The translations under genes were made by a program, and so were the position numbers. Under the pieces are notes generated by a model. It had not been told where the DNA came from. It made no database searches and worked only from the letters and a program-made list of their open reading frames with translations. A stretch of 64,000 bases of DNA from Clonostachys chloroleuca (Eukaryota; Ascomycota; Sordariomycetes; Hypocreales; Bionectriaceae). This document shows, one piece after another, positions 57,066 to 64,000 of the stretch. Within the stretch, counting starts at the first letter, position 1, and each line of letters starts with the position of its first letter. Location of the stretch: contig JBANAY010000003.1 in the NCBI GenBank assembly GCA_037952775.1, positions 5,642,001-5,706,000 of the forward strand, in the 5' to 3' direction.

Positions 57066-59167
57066 CTAGTGAGAAAACGCCAGCTTCCTGAAGGTGGGGT
57101 TGTTTTCAGGAAGAGGCTCGGTAGGAATATCCAGCAAGCCCGGCTGGATGAAGTATGCCAAATCTCCCGCATCCTCATCCACCTGGGGAGCAGACCAGCC
57201 GTCGCCCAACCAAGCCAACCGATTGCCGCTTGCCCCGTTCTTATCATCCTCGAAAGTGTAGTCGAAATCTTCCCAGCGGGGGGATCGGAGAGTCTCCATT
57301 GCATGCAGTGCACTACCCGGCCAAATGCCAATGATCCGATCACCCTTGCCCGTTTTCTTCTTGTACCAGCTATTGCACTCATCAAGGTAGACGGTCTTGT
57401 CGAAGTATTTCTCAATAATCTGAGAGAAGTCTTTCACCCGAGCGGCTTTGGGTTCCATGCTCGAAATGTTCTCCTTTTGGAGCTTGCGGATACACTTGAC
57501 GATGTAGTCTCCAGTCTTCTCAATCATGGTCGTGAGTGGTCCTGTGCCAATGGCAGCATTGGGGCCCATCATCATAAAGTAATTAGGGAATCCATCCGTG
57601 GCGAGAGAGAGGTAAGTCTCGGGGAACGGTTCAAACTTTTCCTGCATCGTGGTGTTGTTCCTCCCAGTGACGGTGAATGGGGGCGGCGCAGAAGTCTGGA
57701 AACCTGTGGCACAAACAAGAACGTCCAATTCTCTCGTCTCTCCACTCTTGAGCACCAATCCTGTTGCGGTCGCCTTTTCGATTGGCGTGTTAATAAAGTC
57801 GACATTGTCCTGAACCAGGGCTTCAAGGTACCCCAGACCGGGCGTGAGCCTTCGGCAGGTGACGCCGAAGCTGGGGAGAAGTGTCTCAAAAATCTCGGGC
57901 TTTTTGGCCAATCTGTCCTTCATGAGTTGCGTAAAGGCATCTCGAACATCGGCCTGCATTGGCGAGTCCTTCATCGTGACGCTGTGAATGGAGTTTCCGT
58001 CTCGCTCAATTGTTGTTCGGTATTTTAAGTAATATTCTGGATTGTTGGCGAAACGATCCTTCTCCTCCTGGGTGACTACCGAAAAGGAAATCAGCGTCTG
58101 TTTCGACATCTTCTAGAAAGACTACTTACATTGAGTGCTCTGGGTCCCGAGAAGAGCCATGGCAGATTCTCCCAAAGGTTTGGAGATCCAGGTCTTGCTT
58201 CTGATAAAGCAGTCGAGCTTCACACCGGGTAGTCGTTGTAAAACGGGAATGATTTGAATTGCGCTACTTCCGCCGCCAATTACGCCAATCTTCTTGTTTT
58301 CGAAATTGACGCTGAATGTAATTTGTCAGTTTATTGATTCAAGAATCACTCATCTTTCGGATACGGTGAGCCTTACCTATCATCCCATGCTGCAGAGTGC
58401 ATAACTGGGATCTTCATCTCGCGAACTCCAGGGATATTTGGCCATGCCATCTCATTCAGAGAACCCCTCGCACTAATGACAATGTCCGCCGTATCATGAA
58501 CAACCTCCCCGGTCAGAAGATTATTGACTGTCACATGCCTAAAGCGCGACCCAAAGTGTTAGGGGTAGTCTCGGGGAACATTGAATCTTTTGAGCTTACC
58601 ATTTCGAAGTCTGCGAGTTCCAAGTTGCACCTGTTACTTTATGTGAGGTTTTGATAAACCTCTCTACAGAGTACCTTTTTGCAATGGACTCGAGATACTG
58701 TCGAATCTCTGCTGCCGGAGCATACCAGTCACTCCAGTTGGGATTGGGTGCAAATGTGTATTGGTATGAATGAGCTTCCAGAAGTGATCAGTTAGGTGCA
58801 AAACATCTATGACAAGGGTTTAAGACTCACATGGAATATCACAGGCACACCCTGGGTAGCGATTTTCGTACCAAGTACCTCCTATACCGGCATTTTTCTC
58901 GTATATGGTCAAGTCAATGTTGCGTAGCTTCTCTGGGATGCGTACACCGCAGTAGATACCGGAAAAGCCAGCACCAATGATAATGACACGCAATGGCCGG
59001 AAGTTCTCAACCACTCTCGGCTTTGGAGGAGCAGCTACCACAATCCCATTTGTGTGGGCGGTGATCCCATTTGTGTGGGCGGTGATCCCATTTGTAGGGG
59101 AGCTGAATCCGTTTAAGTGTGAGGTGATCCCGTTTGTTCGGGCGGTGGCCGTTGCAGCAGCGGCCAT
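57066..59167 (-). CDS. Baeyer-Villiger monooxygenase (FAD/NADPH)
   Basis: Five exons: complement of 57066-58075, 58130-58311, 58377-58538, 58600-58774, 58831-59167, 621 residues. It inserts oxygen next to a ketone using FAD and NADPH. Residues 7-45 form a heptad-repeat linker. The first Rossmann motif is RVIIIGAGFSGIYCGVR, then [23 protein letters not shown]; the second dinucleotide motif is KIGVIGGGSSAIQI. Between them PGVREMKIPVMHSAAWDD takes the place of the BVMO fingerprint (FxGxxxHxxxW), with the His kept. DVLVCATGFQTS and FPNYFMMMGPNAAIGTGP are family-typical. It is convergent with the maleylacetate reductase. In a 4-alkylphenol pathway it would turn 4-hydroxyacetophenone into 4-hydroxyphenyl acetate. 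Confidence 0.88.
59042..59147 (-). repeat. 21-bp tandem repeat coding a seven-residue unit
   Basis: Five 21-bp units in the first exon of the monooxygenase. On the plus strand the unit reads GATCCCATTTGTGTGGGCGGT; two units are nearly perfect and the others diverged. They encode TARTNGI, TSHLNGF, SSPTNGI, TAHTNGI, TAHTNGI in frame. Confidence 0.85.
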
Positions 59168-61037
59168 GTTCAATGTTCAAGTAGATACGTCGTCAGTCAA
59201 AGAAGTGGCAGTCGAATTCAAAAAGAGAAGAGTGGTTGGTGCAAAAACCAAATACTTGGGCTTTGGATTGTTGAACGAGAAGGACGAGACACGACACCCA
59301 GAGCAGCCACTTGTATATCTGTCTAAATGGCATCAATCTACACCGGGTATCGTTATCACCGAATCCCCCATCTCATCCGCCTCATGAAAAGGCTCAGGCG
59401 GTGACCCCACTTCAATTTCATGAAAAGAAGCTGTCAAATCGGATGGGAGCATCTGGTGTGTTTGTGCTGCCGTTTCGGCCACGAGCCAGGTCACCGGCCG
59501 ATGCGTGGCCGACGGATCGTGCACCATCCTGCCTCTCCACCATCTTCCGACCCCACGCTCCCCCGGAAGATGCTAAGACGAGAAGCAAAATAGTTTGAGA
59601 TTTATTGAATGGCGAACGGGTGGGGAATATGTCCTTCCGGCTCGCATGGTCTGATCCCGTCGAGACAGAGGACTTCCGTGTCATTGCATGAATCACCATT
59701 TCTGTGGGTGAGCCTGTCGGACCGGGAGACCTTGCTTTTTCTAAGGGAGTCGAGAATTCAATACAGGTGATGGGTAGCCCTGTCTCCAACCTTCCCGCAT
59801 CCCATTGGAGATTGCATTTCGGAGAGTGCTGTGCCATGTTGCATTGTCACCTATGGAACAGCGGCCTGCATAGTGTACATCCACAATCCTACATCCGCAA
59901 AGGCTATAGACACATTTGGTTGATATTATCAGGACGAAAAAGTACACAGTTAGCTGTTATACTCATCTTTCACTGAACATGCCATTGTACATCGCTGGAA
60001 TACGAAACAAGTGCAGCGATCGTCTAGCAATCAATCAACGCTTCAGCGGGCATACTGTGACGGAAAAAATATGCCTATAATCGTCTAGTGCTCTGAGAGT
60101 GCTTGACATCTGAGCCGTTGGAAAGGCGAGATCTGCCGAGAGTCTCATACTGATATTGATCTACAAGTAGAACAAGAGAAACCTGATCAGGTAGGCCACG
60201 TCTTAGCAAAATCGGTGATGCGCTCTAACAGGCTGTACTGGAGCATGAAACCGCTCCATTCACTGATTGAAGATCATGCAAGGCCAAAGCATTGCGCATA
60301 GGCTGTAATAAAGGCAAAGTAATGTTACAAACATGGACCAGTCCTACCTCCCGCAGGGAGGCCTTAGAAGCGAACTGTGAGAAGCGACAATGAGAACTAG
60401 AATCAAAGGCAGGCCATTCGCGACCCAATGCTTCCTATCGCCAGTATCAGTAGTATAATGCGGGTAGCTATATTTAGCAGAATTGTAGCCAACATGTGTG
60501 TTTACTCCTCGCCGAGCAACAGCCCAACGTGCTCGTATAGGATGAACGCTCTGGCTCAGTTCCCGACAGAATTGAATAATCCACTCAAGTAAATCAATTA
60601 GAGAGGAGTCGTAAATCGAGGGCTAAGCCTTAATTATTGTTAGTTACCTTTGTATCTATCGAACGTTTTTCGGGTTATTTTTCGACATATAGATTATTGA
60701 TTATGTGCTGTTAAACAGTGCTTTACTAAATTTGAATAATTCATTTTAGTAGTGATAGGACCTCTAGAGGTGTAATCTTATCCTCCTTTTAACCTTCTTG
60801 ATAGCTTAGAACGAATATGCTGCTGGATATCGATAATACGTAGGGGGCTGATCCTTGTCAGCCAGGGTTTCATCAGGATTTGGCGTGACTCATGATACGA
60901 AATACGCGTGTTGAGGCTGGAGTTGATAAAATTTGCTATCTAAGCAGGCTTACACCCCTCATTTCGCATTTTCGACTTGGGCCGTTCACACCTAAATTTC
61001 TAGATGTGTCATCTGAGCTCACATCAGACTCGACGCG
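59168..61037. other. 1.9-kb region without a gene, AT-rich in its right half
   Basis: The left part is the promoter of the monooxygenase. 60,560-60,900 is strongly AT-rich with many stops and might be a decayed repeat, but no repeat ends or protein homology are visible. Confidence 0.4.
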
Positions 61038-61787
61038 ATGCAGCCTCCACAATCGCAAGTAGCCGTCACGCCAGCCGAGGTGAAGCCCAAGGACGGCCCG
61101 GTCAAATCCATATACGATAAGCTCTTCAACTTGGCCGTTGGGAGATGGATCGTTTCAGTTATCAACTTAGGCTTGGCGGCAGGCATCCTCTCAAAAAAGC
61201 CAGGGAAAAGATGTTCATTGCCGCTGCGTACAATATAGCTGTGGTTAGTCTGATATCACCGCCACCGTGATAGCTCTGTGACTAATATTCTTCTCAAAGG
61301 GCGCCCTTCACATCCTACTCATCTTCGGCCCTTGGATAGGCCCCCGAGCGCGTAATAGTCCCCTGCCTCCCAGGTGGTATTATATTCTCATAGCGATATC
61401 AACCCCACTCTGGCTCTCTGCGCTCATTATTATGTTTGTATTTCGTGAGTCGGATGGCAAGTATGAGATCATCAATAGGCGTAGTCTATGGGGTGGCCTT
61501 AAAGATATTGCTGGGAACACTGTCACAATTCTTGAGAACATCTCAATTGCTTGTGGTTGCATGGGTGTCTGTGCGATGTGAGTATTTACCGTCTGGCCAG
61601 GCCAGTATCTAAAGCGTAAAGGCAAACAGCTGACTAATTTTTCGCCAGTCTCTTCAATATCATACAATGTTATTACATTTTCAAATTGCAGAGAGCCAAG
61701 TTCTCAGCGGAGGAACTAGAAGAGGGCTATATTCAAGTCAACGAGCCAAAAGATAAGTCCAAGGATGAGGCTACAAAAACTGGGTAG
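61038..61787 (+). CDS. Small multi-pass membrane protein, frame broken near 61193
   Basis: Exons 61038-61243, 61300-61577 and 61649-61787. The N-terminus is polar (MQPPQSQVAVTPAEVKPKDG), then three or four hydrophobic segments follow (WIVSVINLGLAAGIL; LHILLIFGPWIG; YYILIAISTPLWLSALIIMFVF; ISIACGCMGVCAILFNIIQC) and a charged C-tail (FSAEELEEGYIQVNEPKDKS). The layout recalls MARVEL-type four-helix proteins, without sure homology. The first exon shifts frame at TCAAAAAAGCC: one more A in the A6 run (61193-61198) joins ILSKKA to REKMFIAAAYNIAV, after which both splices are in phase. As read, the protein stops at 61237. Confidence 0.65.
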
Positions 61788-62255
61788 AGCCGAAGGACAG
61801 TTGGACAGCAATCAGATTCCTTTGTGTATCACCTACGCGTTGAACTTGTCGGTCTTTCATTCAAGAGAAGCTTTGATTGGTCTCCAAGAGCGAAATCATG
61901 CCATGATTTCTTAGGCATGAATTTCAAACAGAGTGCAAAGAATAATATTCATAAGTGGCATATCCAATACCAATACCGGTGGTTTTCTTCCCATTAGAGA
62001 TAAATAGTGGCATATTAAATATAGAATTGGGGCAACATTGCATGGACCCGTCGATGATTTGCTTCTCTGACACTGGATTTATCTGGCATCTCAAAACCAT
62101 GATAAACGATTTTCCAACCTCACTGATTGAGTTCTCGAGGAAAGATGGCGAAACCGTCATAGTACTTATTGAACTCGTAAAGAGATCGTCTAGAGTATGA
62201 GTCCATTCATAGAGGACGCGCGATCAGAACCTTCTCCATCGACGCGCCCCCCGAG
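61788..62255. other. Intergenic between convergent genes
   Basis: 3' flanks; the short plus-strand frame at 61955-62200 has no recognised motif. Confidence 0.4.
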
Positions 62256-63130
62256 CTACACGTCTGATCTCTTCAATAGCCTTCTCGACTCCTTTAACAA
62301 TAGGAGTCTGGAGTATGAGTGTCTAAACCAACTCATGATTGACGACAAACCAATCCATAAACTTCTTAGTCCTGATTGGGAACACAGGGTCCTGAGCAGA
62401 ACCAAGCCAATTAGAATTCCCAGACGGACGCAGGGCATAAACTTCTTTCCAGTCTGCGTCGTGTGGAACTGGAAGGACAGAAGCGAGCCGCATATCCTCT
62501 GCCCGCATATTACCGCACATACAAGCTTTCGCGGGATCGGGGGTATTGCTTTTTCAAGGGGCTTCCCAAGTATTGCTGTTCCATTGCAAACAATGGGTTC
62601 AAATCCTGCATCCTTTGCAACCTGGATCGCCGCAGCTCCAACACCCGAGGCACCTCCCCAAATGAGGATCAGGACGCTAGATGCATCTTGGCCATCAATC
62701 CCGGCCGCGGGAAGACCAAAGCCATTGACGTTGAGAATTAGATAAGCAGCACTCTCCACAGCGACGGGGAAAGTTGCGGCAACTTCTTCACTCATCCTTT
62801 CGGAACGGGCCATGTGGCCTTAGTTCTATTAACGTTAGTCGTAGCAGCATACGTGGCATAGATTCCGGTTTCAAGGTTACTCACCAATCAATAATCATAT
62901 AGTTCTGATATGAACCAATATTCAGTGGTCGCTAGCTTGCAGGAATAACGCCCCAAACAATTGTTGCCCAACTGTGAAGGAGGAAGAGTTCCCAATCTCT
63001 AGCACAGTGCCAACCCAGTCATAACCAGTGATAGAGCCGCCCAAACCAACGTAGAAATGTTTGAGATATGCTGGGTTGATAGCCGAGTATTTCACTTTTA
63101 TAGGAGCTTGACTTCCAATAGGTTTGTAAG
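62256..63130 (-). pseudogene. Degraded MDR enoyl-reductase-like gene
   Basis: Minus-strand pieces match the zinc-free MDR reductases (trans-acting enoyl reductase or quinone-reductase type). The upstream piece, near 62940-63130, reads IKVKYSAINPAYL, GLGGSITGYDWVGTVLEIG and FTVGQQLFGALF. The piece from 62813 reads MSEEVAATFPVAVESAAYLI and VLILIWGGASGVGAAAIQVAKDAG, the family nucleotide-binding motif. Near 62,550 the frame slips to one reading ADWKEVYALRP and KKFMDWFVVNHELV. Stops and shifts break it in at least two places, and the end is missing or diverged. Probably dead, though one slip could be a base-calling error. Such reductases often belong to secondary-metabolite clusters, but no synthase is in view. 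Confidence 0.6.
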
Positions 63131-64000
63131 TGTCCCAAGATCTCGGATAGAAAGCGCCTCATTATCTCCAAGGAAGATACCCCAGTTGGTTGGGAGAGAC
63201 ATGCTTGATTGGCGTATTTAGCAACAAAAGGGACAACTTGCACTTTACTAACTTGTCTGGTTGTAAACGGTTGATAGTTATATGCTGGTGTTTCCGGAAT
63301 TCCGGAAGTATATTCACAACTATCCCACATGGAATGTGCGGCGATTTCATTTCCTCTGCGATTTGTCAGCTCGGAGCAGCTTGATGAAATATTCCATATT
63401 GAATGGATGCAATATACCCCTGCTTGACCCCGTAAATAGTCCCCTTGCGTTGACAATATGGCTGGATGTCGAGGTGTCACCACCTACCTTATCCCCTTAC
63501 CTGGAAGAGCAGCAGCATTTGTATAAGTGTATAAATGTGCAAGTCACGCAGATTCATTATTAGCATCCATGGCTGTAGATATACTTCATACACCTTTCAA
63601 TTAGATCCTTGTTCTGGCCAGAGGAGCATTGACCAAACGAGGGCATTAACCACATCCACGGAAAAGCCGTGGACAGCCTCAACCCGTCGGTGAATCCACC
63701 TCCGAGTGAAAAAGGAACCAGTCAGTTGGAACGGGAAGCGACAAACAGTTAAGACAGGGTATTTGATTATCAGCTCCAATATTTTACATAGAAATCCCTA
63801 CAGTTATTCCTACTGCCCCTGAGACGAGTTTGCTAGCCTATGGCGGTTGTGAGGCCAATGAAATATATCTTCTAGTTTAGCTGATTCAACAAGCAAGAGA
63901 AGTAGTGTAATTTCTTTGATATGTTTGCATCCTCGAAGTTCGAACTGGTCTTGGGTATGCAAATTGTTGGGGCAGTCTCTTGCAGAGTATGTTATGTTGC
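63131..64000. other. Right end of the window, no clear gene
   Basis: 63,131-63,483 may hold the 5' remains of the reductase-like gene. Beyond that, AT-rich sequence with only short frames. Confidence 0.35.

Noticed and set aside
57069..58028. 319-codon plus-strand open frame
   Set aside because: Antisense shadow of the last exon of the Baeyer-Villiger monooxygenase.
60560..60900. Possible RIP-mutated repeat
   Set aside because: AT-rich, but no second copy or ends in the window, so it cannot be supported.

Overview
This window is nuclear DNA of a filamentous ascomycete (Pezizomycotina, most like a Sordariomycete). The evidence is genes cut by short 48-81 bp introns with GTRNGT donors and CTAAC-like branch sites, four Zn2Cys6 transcription factors, fungal MFS transporters, a P450, a Yap-type bZIP factor, eukaryotic tRNA genes and a Mutator-like transposon. 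Species cannot be fixed from the sequence. Splice sites below were worked out by hand from reading frame and consensus.

Layout. 1-320: 3' end of an unidentified gene. 0.9-6.7 kb: an acyl-CoA dehydrogenase and a class III CoA-transferase, both with mitochondrial-type leaders, divergent from one promoter, beside a seven-exon Zn2Cys6 regulator; this looks like an organic-acid or acyl-CoA catabolic module. 7.5-11.5 kb: an MFS transporter and an unrecognised secreted protein. 14.0-16.6 kb: a complete but dead Mutator-like element with long terminal inverted repeats and an 8-bp target duplication. 17.5-22.9 kb: a P450, an Ayg1/FrsA-like alpha/beta-hydrolase and a Zn2Cys6 regulator. 23.4-32.4 kb: an uncharacterised fungal protein, then a cytosolic GH5 glycosidase, a Zn2Cys6 regulator, a sugar porter and a monocarboxylate-type MFS carrier, which look like a sugar-use module. 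33.7-37.6 kb: a small tandem-chromodomain protein, tRNA-Thr(AGT), a Cys-rich single-pass membrane protein and tRNA-Ser(AGA). 37.6-46.7 kb: gene-poor DNA around a bZIP factor. 46.7-59.2 kb: a coiled-coil protein, then an MDR alcohol dehydrogenase, a vanillyl-alcohol-oxidase-type flavoenzyme, a Zn2Cys6 regulator, a maleylacetate reductase and a Baeyer-Villiger monooxygenase. 61-63 kb: a small multi-pass membrane protein and a decayed enoyl-reductase-like gene.

The most interesting locus is 48.1-59.2 kb. In order, its enzymes would oxidise a 4-alkylphenol to a benzylic alcohol (VAO), the alcohol to a 4-hydroxyaryl ketone (alcohol dehydrogenase), the ketone to an aryl ester (Baeyer-Villiger enzyme), and, after hydrolysis and ring cleavage by enzymes not in view, maleylacetate to 3-oxoadipate. 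This would be a fungal counterpart of bacterial 4-ethylphenol/4-hydroxyacetophenone pathways; the assignment is inference from family membership.

A technical caution: several otherwise intact reading frames (near 36.71, 55.57, 61.19 kb, perhaps 42.2 and 62.55 kb) are each broken as if one base were missing, mostly in a mononucleotide run. This looks more like homopolymer under-calling than independent gene death.
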